64,000 nt of DNA from contig BQMJ01000013.1 of the NCBI GenBank assembly GCA_025991245.1, positions 62,001-126,000 on the forward strand, written 5' to 3'. The notes under the pieces are model-generated. The model was given only the letters and a program-made list of their open reading frames with translations, was not told the origin of the DNA and made no database searches. The first letter of the stretch is position 1; each line of letters opens with the position of its first letter. Shown here piece after piece: positions 29,360-41,032 of the stretch. Position numbers and translations under genes: made by a program. The DNA is from Galdieria partita. Taxonomy: Eukaryota; Rhodophyta; Bangiophyceae; Galdieriales; Galdieriaceae.

Positions 29360-32300
29360 ATGGAAGAAAGTGTGAGGTCAAAAGGCGGTACACTTTCAAC
29401 TGCCTCGAGTAAGGGAAGTATGGAAAATGGAACAACGACTGCTTCGTCCAACCAAACCAACTCACCAGGAGGCTTTACTTCTCCTGTACAATATACCAAA
29501 GGAAAGAGAGCTGGTGAAGAAGAAAAAGCTGTCAACGTTCAAGTCGCCCTGAGATGTAGACCACTTAATAAGAAAGAGCAACTCACTGGAGAAGAATGCG
29601 TAATATCTTGTAATGAAACGAAAAAGGAAGTAAAAGTAGTTGCTAGTAGTGAAAAGGCAGCTAGCACTATCAAGAAATCACAGACCAAGTCATTTCTTTT
29701 CGATAAAGTTTTCGGAATGGAAGCAACCCAAGAAGAGGTTTATGAATCTGTATGTAAACCTATCGTAGAAGAAGTATTGAATGGATACAACTGTACAGTT
29801 TTTGCTTATGGACAAACAGGAACAGGAAAGACTCATACTATGGAAGGCCAAAGAGACGAAAAGGATGGACTCACTTTTGATATAAGTAATACCAAAGACT
29901 TGAAAAGGAAGTGTCCACCTTCTGCGGGTGTAATTCCTAGAGCCATTCGTCATATATTTCATTATTTACAGGATATTCAAGCAGAATATACAGTTAGAGT
30001 CTCTTACCTTGAATTGTATAACGAACAACTGACAGATTTATTGGGTATCGATGGAAACGAAGTTGACTTGAGGATATATGAGGATCCACAGAAAGGCACA
30101 TTTGTAGCAGGGTTAGAAGAAGTCCCAGTTCGATCAGAAGAAGAAATATTCTCTATATTAGAAAAGAGTGCAGTCAAAAGAAGAACTGCAGAAACTCTGA
30201 TGAATAAGTATTCTTCGCGTTCTCATAGTATATTCTCAATTACAATTCATATCAAAGAATCCACACCAGAAGGCGAAGACCTTCTCAAAGTTGGTAAACT
30301 GAATTTGGTCGACTTGGCTGGTTCTGAGAATATTGGTCGAAGTGGTGCTCAGAATATGAGAGCTCGAGAAGCTGGAAATATTAATCAGAGCTTATTGACT
30401 TTGGGAAGAGTAATTACTTCCCTTGTAGAACATCATCCACATATTCCTTATCGAGATTCCAAGCTTACAAGATTATTGCAGGTAATGAAAGTTGTCAATT
30501 ATTTATTTTCTGTTGAAAATCTTTTATTCTTTTCTAGGAGTCATTGGGTGGAAGAAATAAAACATGTATTATTGCAACAGTTTGTCCGGGAGTGTCTTCC
30601 TTGGATGAGACATTGAGTACTTTGGACTATGCATGTCGAGCAAAGAATATTAAGAATAGACCCACAGTCAATCAGATGATGGCCAAACGAACTCTCATTA
30701 AGGAGTACACAGATGAGATTGCTAGATTAAAGGCCGAGTTGGAAGCTACTCGTTCAAAGAATGGTAAGACACGATCTAGTGACTTCAGTTGCAAAATGAA
30801 TGATAATGAATACAATTAGGAATTTATTTGCCTACGGATATGTATGAAAAACTTATGGCAAAACAGGCATTACAAAGTGATACAATCGACAATTTAGAAG
30901 CAAAAATGGCAAAAACGGAAGAAGAAATGGAACAAATGCGCAAGTTATTTGAGGAAAACAAAAAGGAATTGGAAGAGACCAAACAGACTTTGCAACAGAC
31001 TCAAGATCATTTGAAACGTACTAAACGTAAACTAGCGGAAACCAAAAGACAATTAAAGAAAGTTACCAAAGATAGAGATGAGAAAGAATATCTGCTGAAA
31101 TGTCACAAAGAAACTGAAGTAAAGTTACATGGTCAAGCGACAGATCTGAAAAGCACATTGGAAAAGAGTTTGGAGGATGTTCAAAACTTGTTTGCCAAGA
31201 TTCAGCGGAAGCAATCGATTGAAGACCATAATATAGAAGCTGCTTCTCAATTTGCTCAACAATCTCAAACGACTGTCTCTTCCTTGCAGGAGAATATTCA
31301 AAGATACTTACAGGAACGAATCCAAAGGTTTGTAATTTCAAAAATTGAATGCGAATATATGATCATGAAAAAAATTTTAGATATGAATTGGCTGAGAAAC
31401 AGACCGATGAATTTTTATCAAACCAACGAGAGCAAAGTTCTAAAGTTAAGTTCCATGTTGAAAGTTTGCTATCTGAAGCAAAAAAGGGTTTACAAGAGTT
31501 GGTGAAAGAATCCGATGAATATACCAAGCAATGTAATGATAGACAAAACAACTATGGAGTTGAATATCAGAAGAACATCAAACATCTGCAAAATGTATTT
31601 GAACAACTGGTCGAAACTTATACGGAGGATCACAGAAGTATTCAACTAAATATCAATGAGAATATCGAAAACATCCAATTGTTTGCACGGCAATCACTTG
31701 ATCATCTGCAACAACAAGAAGACTCCATGCAAGTATTCCTTAATAGCCAAGTACAGCATTTCCATGATATCATCCATTGTTTGTTAGCAGAAAATGAAAA
31801 ACAAAAGGAACGACTACAAGAAACAGAACAAATCATTGAACGCAATGCTCAAAAACAGAGCGAGTTCTTAGACATAGCCAAGGATGAAGCATTAAACGCA
31901 ATACAAGCCACCTTAGAAAAACTTGTAGCTAGAAGCAAGTCAGCTCAAACTGAAGCTACCCAAGAAAACAAGAAATCTTTGTTGGATTGCTCGAATGGAT
32001 TGGAGACGATGCAACAACAATTGGAACAGAAAGTATCTCAGGCAGAAACAGGCATGGAAGAATATCGTAAAGAAGCTATTCGGTCCAAAACGAAAATGGC
32101 AGAAGATACCAATCAATCACTCCAACAACAAGTGGATAGAGAAAATGCTGCTCTTCAAAAGACACAATTATCCACAAAACATTTGGAACAAGGAATGAAG
32201 GAAGCAGATAGGGCAAGAAAAGAAGGAATGGAATTGCATAATTCTTTCCTCCAAGATTCTCAAAGCATAACTCGAGATTATGTGAAGAGACGAGATGAAA

Positions 32301-32905
32301 CTTCAGAGAGAGCAACTCAAGAACTGCAAAATTCAAAGAACCTTACTGAGGAACATATCGAACAAGGCATTCAAAATGATACAAGAACAGCCGCCAAAGT
32401 GAAAGATGGCCTATCGGAAGAGCAATCAGCTTTACAAGATTTCAATAAGAAACAAGTTGGATTTGTTGATAGTATTGCCAGTTCAGTTGATGAGTTGATG
32501 ACCTCTGGACTACGTGTAGATGAACCAACAAGTACAACTCCTCGCAAGAGACAGTGGAACTATCCTCATGTTTTAGAAAGGACCCAATCTTATGATGAAC
32601 TTTTGAGAATATTTTATGCAAATTATAAGGAACCAAGTGAGATATCTGATGAAAGCGATGATGATAATGATGATCAACAAGTCCTTCAAGAGACCAATGC
32701 AGTCAACGGAGTTTCCAATGTGGAATTGCCGACTTCGAATGACGAAATTTCTTTGTCATCTTCTCGAGGTAAGCTCAATCTTCAAGAGAAGACGTCGGAT
32801 TCTCTTTCCGATAGTTCGAATAAAGAGAATAGCTATGCTGTCGATCTTCGTCAGAGAGGCAGTTTCTTGAGACTTCCTAAAGTCTACACTCGTCGAAATC
32901 ATTAG
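29360..32905 (+). CDS. KIN5: Kinesin-5 (BimC/Eg5) mitotic motor
   Basis: Exons 29360-30481, 30538-30763, 30820-31327 and 31381-32905 give 1,126 aa. Kinesin-5 is the tetrameric plus-end motor that slides spindle microtubules apart. The N-terminal motor domain (about residues 55-420) has [18 protein letters not shown]-loop [15 protein letters not shown], switch [14 protein letters not shown], switch [17 protein letters not shown] and [12 protein letters not shown] split from ESLGGRNKT by an intron. A neck and long coiled coil follow. Near the C-terminus [16 protein letters not shown] is the BimC box with the CDK1 site TPRK. This combination identifies kinesin-5 with confidence. ATG 29360 is the first in frame. 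Upstream CCAAT and E2F-like elements fit cell-cycle control. Confidence 0.95.
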
Positions 32906-33323
32906 ACGACAGCTTTTAATCATTACTGACTTGATATTTTTCTTTTCAGTAACTATACCAGCTTAGATGTTCTTTGTTGCTGCTCCGTTATCGTTCGGAA
33001 GCAAACGGTGAGAGAATATATATATCTCGATAGATTCACCAAGGAGTGATTTTCATCACTAATAATCAAATGAGTAATGAAATGATGATTTTGTAAGTAT
33101 TTCTCTTTTCTATGAATACATTTGTTGACGACTACGGATTTTCTTTTCCTATTATGTGCTTGCAATTTCAGTCCTTTTGATCTCTTGAAAGTCCGACTAT
33201 CATCGATTGTGATTGTCTATCATCGATAAAAGGGTTGTCCTTTGAAAGCCACTCATTATATCTATTCTAAATATTGCTTCACTTTCTCTGTTTTTCGAAC
33301 AAGAAATGAAATGTATTCCATAT
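32906..33323. other. Convergent intergenic region
   Basis: About 420 bp between the stops of kinesin-5 and the Sec20-like gene. It contains a short TATATATATA stretch near 33018 and no gene that I can support. Confidence 0.5.
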
Positions 33324-34969
33324 TCAAATACTCTCTTCAAGATTTTCATCTGATTCATTTGCAAGTTCTTGTGAGACAAAATCCTCAGACGACTCTTCTA
33401 TTTCATACATCTCTATAATCTCCCCATCCACAGCATTCTCCTCTGTTACGAACCCGACATCATCATCTTCATCTTCTTCTTCTTCTTCTTCTTCTTCTTC
33501 ATTATCTGAATTATGAAAAGATCTATTAGTTTCTCTTGAAAAGTTGTAAATAGCTGCGTCTTGCTGGTTTTCCTCCGACTTATCCACTTCTTCCATCCAT
33601 TCGCTATTCTGTGATATTTCATCACCACCTAGAAGTGAAAATGTCATGAAATCTTGTTCTTCACTAGTTTTTGAATCATCATGTAGATTGTCAAAGACAT
33701 TATATTTTTCTTCTTCTTCTTCTTCTCCTTGCATATCATTGGAAAGATTCACTAGACCCTCACTCGAACTAACTTCTTCTTCTACTTGTTGTTCAGCAGA
33801 AAAGGTTTGATTCCCATCATGGCTATTCAATCCTATGTTTTCCTGATGCTTTACATTTTCATTCTTCACATCTTCTAAGACAACGGAATCAATAAATGAA
33901 AGATTATTCCAAGTCGACTCGTTGAAATAAGACATGTTGTCAACGGATAAAGTAATCGGAGATACAACAGAATCATTCTTCTCGGAGTCTTCATCTCTTC
34001 TTTGTTCTCTTCCATTCATTGAAGTGCTTTGTATATTTGAATGCTGTAAAGTTCTTTTCAGTTTCGGTTCTTTTTGCCAAACTGTCCAAAGATATTGAGT
34101 CAACTCCCAAACATAAAATATGAAATGAATAGACAAGTTCCAAAAATATCGCAGTCCAATATGTAGTCCTTGAAATGTGACTAGTACTGATTGCTTCACA
34201 ACTCGAGTTGTTCTTGCAACACCAAACCAAGAAGAGTGTTCAAGACGTTGATAAACAATAAAAGCACAAATCAATAGGAAAAGAATAAACGATAGAATCA
34301 ATTTCCAATGACTCTGCCTGCTTCTACAAACTAAATCTCAATTTCCAAAGGAGAGGAACAGATAACTACTTACTTTTTAGTCATACTTCTCAACTGCTGT
34401 GCTCCCTGTTGGATATGTTCAGAATAGTTTTGATGTTGCGATTGAGTTGCATTCAACAACTGTTCATCTTTTCTTATTCTATCCAGGTTACTGTTGGTTA
34501 GAAGCACTTGTGAAGTTAAGACTTGCTTTGTATTTTGCAAAGAAGATTGTATCTTTGCATTCAAATCATGAGGAAGCTCCTCTTCTGAAGTATTGTGTGG
34601 TTTTCTTCTTCGCAGCCTTTGTTCTTCTAGCAAAAGTTGCCGTTGATGTTGTTCTTTCAACTGTTTCCAACGTAACAATTCCAGTCTATGTTGTCTCTGT
34701 AATTGTTGAAGCAGTTCTTTGCTGGATTCTAAAACTTGTAACCACTTGTATCGTCGAGACTCTTCTTCTTCTTCTGCTACAAATAGTTCCAATTGCTCGA
34801 TTGCCTCTTGAAGCTGTTTCAAAGATAACTTATCTTGTTGGAACAACTCTTCAATCTCGTTATTTTGTACTAAATAATCCGAACTTTTAAGCTTTTCTTG
34901 TCGTTGTTGGCATTCCGTTTGCAACGTTTCTATACGATTCACTAATTGTGTTGGTCTTTGTAAATCCAT
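33324..34969 (-). CDS. SEC20: Sec20/BNIP1-like SNARE with a long acidic C-terminal tail
   Basis: Exons 34969-34374 and 34323-33324 give 531 aa. Sec20 is an ER Qb-SNARE that receives Golgi-derived COPI vesicles. N-terminal ~140 residues are Gln/Glu/Leu coiled coil. The SNARE-like helix runs from LNAKIQSSLQNTKQVLTSQV through LLNATQSQHQNYSEHI to LRSMTKKSRQSHW, then a membrane helix LILSFILFLLICAFIVYQRL. This order matches Sec20. What is odd is the ~300-residue region after the helix. It has another hydrophobic segment (GLRYFWNLSIHFIFYVWELT), then a strongly acidic Glu/Ser tail with a poly-Glu/Asp run coded by a GAA/GAG repeat. Yeast Sec20 also has a luminal tail, but shorter and ending in HDEL, which is absent here. 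Start is the first ATG; the frame is open slightly further up without one. Confidence 0.65.
33464..33500. repeat. CTT/GAA trinucleotide repeat in coding sequence
   Basis: About ten CTT units on the plus strand encode a poly-Glu run in the acidic tail of the Sec20-like protein. Expansion or contraction would change the tail length in frame. Confidence 0.8.
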
Positions 34970-35535
34970 CAAAGATTTTGTAATCTTCTTTCCCAACTGA
35001 ATGAATGACTATGAATAGACATTTTACAGTCTTTCATATATTCTGAAAAGCCAATCTAAGTTTTCTTTTTATGGAGGGAGGTTTGTTGTTTTCGAGCAGC
35101 ACTTTTCACAACTTCAAGCCCTTCTTTATGCCTTTTTTCAAAAGAAAATGTGTTTTGTAGTTTTGGGAGACTGAGAACGACTAACAAAGGTAAGAAAGGA
35201 GTCAATCACTGGTATAGTGAGAAAAACAAAAGAATGATGAGCTGGAAAATACGAAAATAGGGACAACTGATGCTTATTCAAAAGCATGAGTGATGTGTAT
35301 TTTTATCTGAAACTTGTCAAACTTTGTAGTTTTATAATCTAACTCACGTCTATTGATAGGGAAGAGGAGGAGCGATAAGCGGTATGAGAAGGACTATCAA
35401 GTGCTGTTCTTTCCTAGTTTAGTTGGAATCTTTTTATTGGTTGTCTATTTATAAAAAACAGCATCATTCTATCTTTCCATTGTTATGGATTGAAACTCCT
35501 TCCGTATTTTAGATCGTCGTCCTCATCCTTGTGTG
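34970..35535. other. Divergent promoter region, Sec20-like / eIF3k
   Basis: About 565 bp of AT-rich DNA with no supported gene or RNA. It should hold both promoters. Confidence 0.45.
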
Positions 35536-36236
35536 ATGGAACAACTTTCTCAACAAGTCAATGACTTATTGCAGTCAAGAAGATATGATCCAGAGATATT
35601 AACAGACTTGGAAAGATATGTAGAAGCACAGTGTAAGGAAGGAGCCTATGATGGTGACGCCAATTTGGCTTGTTTGAAGCTTTATCAGTTTTATCCAGAG
35701 AAAACAAACGTTTCTGTAGTTGTTAAAATTTTACTAAAAGCCTTGGCAGCACTTCCTAGTTCTGATTTTGTGAGTTGTTTATATTTACTCGGTGAAAAAA
35801 CCCAAAGAGAAGTTCCTGTAGTTACCGTCATAACTTGGGCAGATTTCTTGGAAACTGGAAACTTTGTGGACTTTTGGAATAGTTTGCAAACCAACAAAGA
35901 TATCATACAAGGATTGGTAGGAATAGAAGATTCGTTTCGAGAGTTTATGTTGGCTGTCATTTCTCGTACTTATTACCGAATCCACTTGTCAGTATTGCAG
36001 GTAACACAAGTATAACCAGGAAATATTGTTTGGCACTAATCATGTTGGGTTAATAGAAGTTACTTTGTATGTCTCAAGATGATTTGATTTGCTTCTTAAG
36101 AAGACATGGAATGACGGATATTACGAATGATATTCTTCGGTTTCCCAGTACAGAAGAAAATCAACCTCGTCCTAAAACTATTGGAGAACAATTGCCTTTA
36201 AGAAAAGTACTCGAGTCCTTGAGTTATTATTCATAA
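35536..36236 (+). CDS. EIF3K: Eukaryotic translation initiation factor 3 subunit K
   Basis: Exons 35536-36000 and 36057-36236 give 214 aa, close to the family length (about 218). eIF3k is a non-core HEAT/winged-helix (CSN8/PSD8/EIF3K fold) subunit of the eIF3 complex. Visible blocks: RRYDPEILTDLERYVEAQ, ANLACLKLYQFYPEKTN, and FRQ-like FREFMLAVISRTYYRIHLSV with the winged-helix end DDLICFLRRHG. The intron splits VLQ from KLLCMSQDDL. The last 6 bp overlap the stop region of the convergent AAMP-like gene. Confidence 0.9.
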
Positions 36237-37460
36237 GACAAGTGGAAATACACGTATTTCATGATCATCGCATCCAGTTATGATATATTCTTCATTGTTA
36301 GTGATAGCAAAGTCTAATACGGTATCAGAATGTCCATGAAATACTTTCACACAACTTGCTGTTCTTATATCCCATAAACGAAGTGTATGATCTGCTGAAC
36401 CGGATAATAAAAGTTGACCTCCTTTCAACCATTTCACTTTGACAACTGCACCTTCATGTTGCCATTGATATCTTGGAATGGATCTTTCCATATCCCAAAC
36501 CGAAATAGTTGCATCTGTTGAACCTGAAGCTAACCAACGATATTGATGAGAGAAATCCAAACTTTCTACAGAGTCGTTGTGTAACTTGGGTCTTGCAAGA
36601 ATTCGTCCACTTTCTGGTTGTATGAATAATATTTGGCCATTGATTGCTCCACTTGCCACAAGTCGCTCTTCAAAAGGATCACATTCCATACAAATAACAG
36701 CTTGACCTAATACGGGAGCTGTAATAACTTGTAATGCTGTTGGTGGCGTTTCAAGTGTTTGAAATATCTATATATAGACATATCAAAATGACTGAAAAAT
36801 GATATTCAAAGATATGACCGACCGAGATATTGCCATCTTCCATTCCTAATACAGCATACTCATCATGTTTACAGAGACAACCACTAGTAACGGGAGCATT
36901 GGTTGTAAATACATTGACTGGATTTCCTTCAGACATGGACCAAATCCAGGCAGTTTGATCACTACAACCAGCAAAAAGAAGGGAAGAATCTTGAAACCAA
37001 CGAAGAAATTCAACACTACTAGTTGGGCCAACCAAATCTGAAATAAGACAACCTTCGGACGCATTGAAGACTTGTACAGAACCATCAAGACAAGCTGTAG
37101 CAAACAGACTTCCGTTTGGACTAAACTTTGCTAGACTTTGAGAATCTTCACGTTCCTCTACAGCATAATAAGGTTGGGCATCAGACTCATCTTGCATTTT
37201 CCACAAGCAAGCAGTTCCATCTCCTGAAGCAGTAAGAAAAATATTGTCAAGTTGTGGATGGCAATCAACGGCATAAACAGGTTCCTTGTGCCAAGAAATG
37301 GTTAAAATAGCGTCATTCGGAAAAGAATCTTCTTCACCTATTCGTATCAAAATAAACAAACTATGACTAGGAAAACCAATGCTTTCTCACCTTGTTCTGA
37401 ACACATAAGAGAATCATTCAACGTCGTGGATTTGTCATTGAGTTGTCTACGGGATCTCAT
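36231..37460 (-). CDS. AAMP: WD40 protein AAMP / Sqt1
   Basis: Exons 37460-37391, 37337-36823 and 36767-36231 give 373 aa. Yeast Sqt1 is the chaperone that binds nascent uL16 for 60S assembly; AAMP is the animal relative. Seven or so WD blades are visible, including AVDCHPQLDNIFLTASGDGT, SLDFSHQYRWLASGSTDATI and LLLSGSADHTLRLWDIRTAS, ending with a FHGHSDTVLDFAITNNEEYI blade that aligns with the last AAMP blade. Intron 2 uses an unusual donor GTCGGT. The proposed start ATG overlaps the ATG of divergent aminopeptidase P in the tetranucleotide CATG. The frame is open further up with other ATGs, but that DNA codes for the neighbour on the other strand. A start at Met 37406 is also possible. Confidence 0.8.
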
Positions 37461-39747
37461 GTCTTCTTCTATTTCTGCAGAACAAAAAGTTACTTTACTA
37501 AGAAAATATATGAAAGACTTGCAGTTGGATGCGTAAGAATATGGTCGAGTTGAATGAGAGACTTTCTCAATTTTCATTTTTAGTTTCATAATACCCAGCG
37601 AAGACGCTCACCAAAGCGAGTATGTTATTTGTTAGGGATCAAACGACTCTGATATTTGATTTTTTTGTGACTTGTTATAGATATGTTGCCAACTGTGACC
37701 AGAGACGTCAATTTATATCAGATTTCACAGGTTCTGCAGGCTTTGCAGTCGTTACTCAACAAGAAGCTCTGTTATGGACAGATGGAAGATATTTCTTACA
37801 AGCGGAGAAAGAGTTGGACTCGAAAGTATGGAAATTGATGCGTATGTTGGAAGACAAAAGCTTGGAGGACTGGTTGGTGGATTGTTTTATTGCAGAGTCG
37901 CCACAAACTGTTCGAAATATCGGAATGGATGGAAGATTCATTTCAGTTGCATCTTTCAAACGCTTGGAAAAAACTTTACAAGATAAAGGCTCCTCCAATG
38001 CATCTTTGGTGTTGCTAACTATTGGAGAAGAAAACTTGGTAGACAAAGTTTGGGGCAAAGATAAACCTCCTATTCCAAAGAGTTTGGTATTTTTACACTC
38101 TGAAGAATATGCGGTAAGTAGTCAAGTGAATTGAGAGGAAAGGACACAAAATATGTATATTCTATAGGGAGAGTCGGTAAAAAGTAAACTAGCAAGAGTT
38201 CGTGAGTCAATGGCAAAGAATCATTGCAACTTGTTGATTGTTTCAGCTTTGGATGAGGTATCTATACTTGTATATAATTTTGATGTATATTCGATATTCA
38301 TTTTTTCGTTATTAGGTTGCATGGCTTTTCAATCTTCGAGGTTCAGATGTAGAGTATAATCCTGTTTTCTTATCATACGCTATTATTACAGACACTCAAA
38401 GTTTGTTATTTGTGGATGCGAGTCGATTAGAAAAGGAAGCACAGCAGAGTTTAAATGAACAAAATATACAAACTATTCCGTATGAAAATATTTTTCAAGT
38501 ATTGCAAGAAAAAGCCAAAGGTTGCAAGGTAAGTTACTTATGTTTCCGTAAAGATGTCGCTCAAAATATCCTTTTAGGTTTGGTTGGATAAAAACAAGGG
38601 AAATATGGCTCTTTATCAGGTTTGTCAGAATGCTCCTTGTGAGAAGATTGTGGAAAAGCCTTGTCCTATTTCGTGGTTTAAGGCATTGAAGAATGAAAGA
38701 GAAGTACAAGGAGCTAAAGATGCACATATAAGAGATGCAGCAGCTCTCATTACTTATTTTGCGTGGTTGGAACATCAAGTCGTAGTTGAAAAGCAGAAAC
38801 CAACAGAATGTGAAGCAGCAGACGTATTGGACTCTTTAAGAAGCAAACAAGTAAGTTTTTTCTCCTAAAATGTATGTTAAGGTAATGTACTTTTGTATAG
38901 AATTTGTTTGTCTCTTTGTCCTTTCCAACTATTTCTTCAGTGGGAAGTAATGCTGCTATCATTCACTATCGACCTAATCCAAAGGATTGTAAACGAGTGG
39001 ATAACCAACACATCTATTTGTGTGATTCTGGAGGTAAGGCAAAGCAAGTCAAATCATTCATATTTGTCACTTTGCTTGTAATAGGTCAATACAGAGATGG
39101 AACTACAGATGTTACGAGAACTTTACATTTCGGTATTCCATCACAGAGAGAAAAGGAATGCTATACAAGAGTATTGAAGAGCCATATTCAAATGGACACT
39201 GCGATATTTCCCAAAGGAACGAGTGGATTAGCTTTGGATTGTTTGACTAGAGCTCCTTTATGGAAAGTGGGCTTGGATTATCGTCATGGAACAGGTCATG
39301 GCGTTGGTTCCTTTTTGAATGTTCATGAAGGACCTCAAAGTATAAGTTTTCGACCATCTGCTAGTGAAGTTGCATTGGAACCTAATATGTTGGTAACAGA
39401 TGAACCGGGTTATTATGAAGATGGAGCTTTTGGTATAAGGATAGAAAATGTGTTGTTGATAAAGAGTGTAGAGACTCCCAATCAATTCGGAGGAAAGCCT
39501 TACTATGGTTTTGAACATATTACTTTTGTTCCTATGGAAAGTCGATTGATAGATTTGAACTTGTTGACTGATGAAGAATTGACGTGGATTAATCGCTATC
39601 ATGAAGAATGTTGGAGTAAAGTGAGTATTGCTTTTGTATCCCTATATTCGACAGATATTCTTATATATGGCTTAGGTTTCACCTTACTTGAAAGATGAAA
39701 AGGCTTTCAAATGGCTTCAAGAAAGAACACGTCCTTTAAACAAATAA
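37459..39747 (+). CDS. XPNPEP1: Xaa-Pro aminopeptidase P (M24B)
   Basis: Nine exons: 37459-37532, 37584-37619, 37681-38113, 38168-38257, 38316-38528, 38578-38850, 38901-39033, 39085-39620 and 39676-39747; 619 aa. The enzyme removes N-terminal residues ahead of proline with a dinuclear metal centre. The creatinase N-domain starts LLRKYMKDLQLDAFIIPSED and AHQSEYVANCDQRRQF, reassembled from three small exons, one of 36 nt. The pita-bread domain has metal ligands in YLCDSGGQYRDGTTDVTRT, HGTGHGVGSFLNVHEGP, VTDEPGYYEDGAFGIRIENV. Length matches cytosolic APP1. The ATG shares two bases with the ATG of AAMP on the opposite strand. No targeting peptide is evident. Confidence 0.93.
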
Positions 39748-39889
39748 AAGAGAATACATTCAATGGAATAAGAATAAATCGAAATGATTTTGTTGTTTGT
39801 GAAATTTTGTTACTATTTTTAGTAACAAGAAAAATGAAAACCAAAGACTTGGAGAATTGTTTGAATCGACCACGTAGACATTCCTAGAG

Positions 39890-40999
39890 ATGACTGCTGG
39901 CCTTTGGAAAGATACTCCTAAAGTCTGGTACAGAGCAATTGAACACTACAATTTATCTGTTAGGTTGTGCAAGAGAATGTTATCCTCTCAAGTCACTACT
40001 AGAAATACATCTCAAAGTATAGTCCCTAGAGTAAGATGGTATTATCGTCGTCGACCAACAGTTGATAGTTGTCTAGAGCAATATTCAAACAATAGGAGTT
40101 GTAGGTTGTGGTCAGATGGGATCGGGAATAGCTCTAGTTGCTGCTCAATATGTTGGAGCTAAAGTATTGTTGTACGATAGCAATCCACAAGTGAGTGCAA
40201 GGGCGTTGGAATACATTAGTACGGATTTCCAATCTAGCTAATATACGCTCCTTAATTCAACTTTATTTCTTTAGATAATCAAGTGGAAAAAGCCATTGCA
40301 AAGAATCAAGTCAATAAGGAACAATCAGCTTCCATGCTACAAAGAATAGGACCTGTCGGGAGCTTGGAAGGGTTAAAAGATTGTGACTTTGTTATTGAAG
40401 CAGTTTCTGAGAATTTTTCCTTGAAAAGGGAAATTTTTCAAAAATTGGCACAAGTAACTGCTTCTGATGTTATTCTTGCGTCTAATACTTCATCTATATC
40501 GATTACTAAGATTGCTTCAACTGTTCAGGATTCGGGTCGAGAAGATAAAGTAGTTGGTATGCACTTTTTCAATCCAGTTCCCGTTATGAATATAGTGGAG
40601 TTGGTGGTTGGTCTAAGTACGAGTGAAGCTACTCGTGAAATAACTCATTCTTTGGCTCAAAAGATGAATAAGCAAGTTTCTGTTGTTCAAGACTCTCCTG
40701 GATTTATTTCCAATAGAGTTCTTATGCCTTACATCAACGAAGCAATTTGTGCTCTTCAAGAAGGTCTTGCAAGTAAAGAAGATATCGATCAGATAATGAA
40801 ATTAGGAACTCGTGTGCCTATGGGACCTCTTACTTTGGCAGACTTTATAGGTTTGGATACTTGTCTCTCCATTATGCAAGTACTTCATAGCCAATTGGGA
40901 GATGATAAATATCGTCCTAGTCCTTTGCTTATCAAATATGTCGATGCCGGCAGACTTGGAAAGAAAACAGGTCGTGGCTTTTATGATTATCATAGTTGA
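39890..40999 (+). CDS. HADH: 3-hydroxyacyl-CoA (3-hydroxybutyryl-CoA) dehydrogenase, mitochondrial-type
   Basis: Exons 39890-40030, 40077-40218 and 40275-40999 give 335 aa. The enzyme oxidises L-3-hydroxyacyl-CoA with NAD in beta-oxidation or the reverse. Rossmann motif [20 protein letters not shown] sits after exon 1; [33 protein letters not shown] and the catalytic region [17 protein letters not shown] follow, with CoA-side [17 protein letters not shown] and GRGFYDY end. It is a stand-alone dehydrogenase, not a fused multifunctional protein. Exon 1 codes a ~47-residue basic leader, likely a mitochondrial presequence. For intron 2 I rejected an attractive GTGAGT at 40191, because reading through it keeps the helix that the family needs. 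Confidence 0.9.
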
Positions 41000-41032
41000 T
41001 ATGAGATATCCATGACATCATTAGGATTATTA

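Noticed and set aside
29690-29962. Antisense frame inside the kinesin motor domain
   Set aside because: Shadow of the highly conserved motor domain on the plus strand.
33446-33628. Lys-rich frame in the acidic repeat region
   Set aside because: It is the same GAA/GAG repeat read in another frame of the Sec20-like gene.
37461-37589. N-terminal extension of AAMP up to Met at 37589
   Set aside because: The stretch is antisense to aminopeptidase P exons 1 and 2 and its first intron, and it has no likeness to AAMP N-termini.
40191-40274. Intron starting at GTGAGT (40191) in the 3-hydroxyacyl-CoA dehydrogenase gene
   Set aside because: Reading on to a donor at 40219 keeps an extra helix segment that the family has and still joins in frame.
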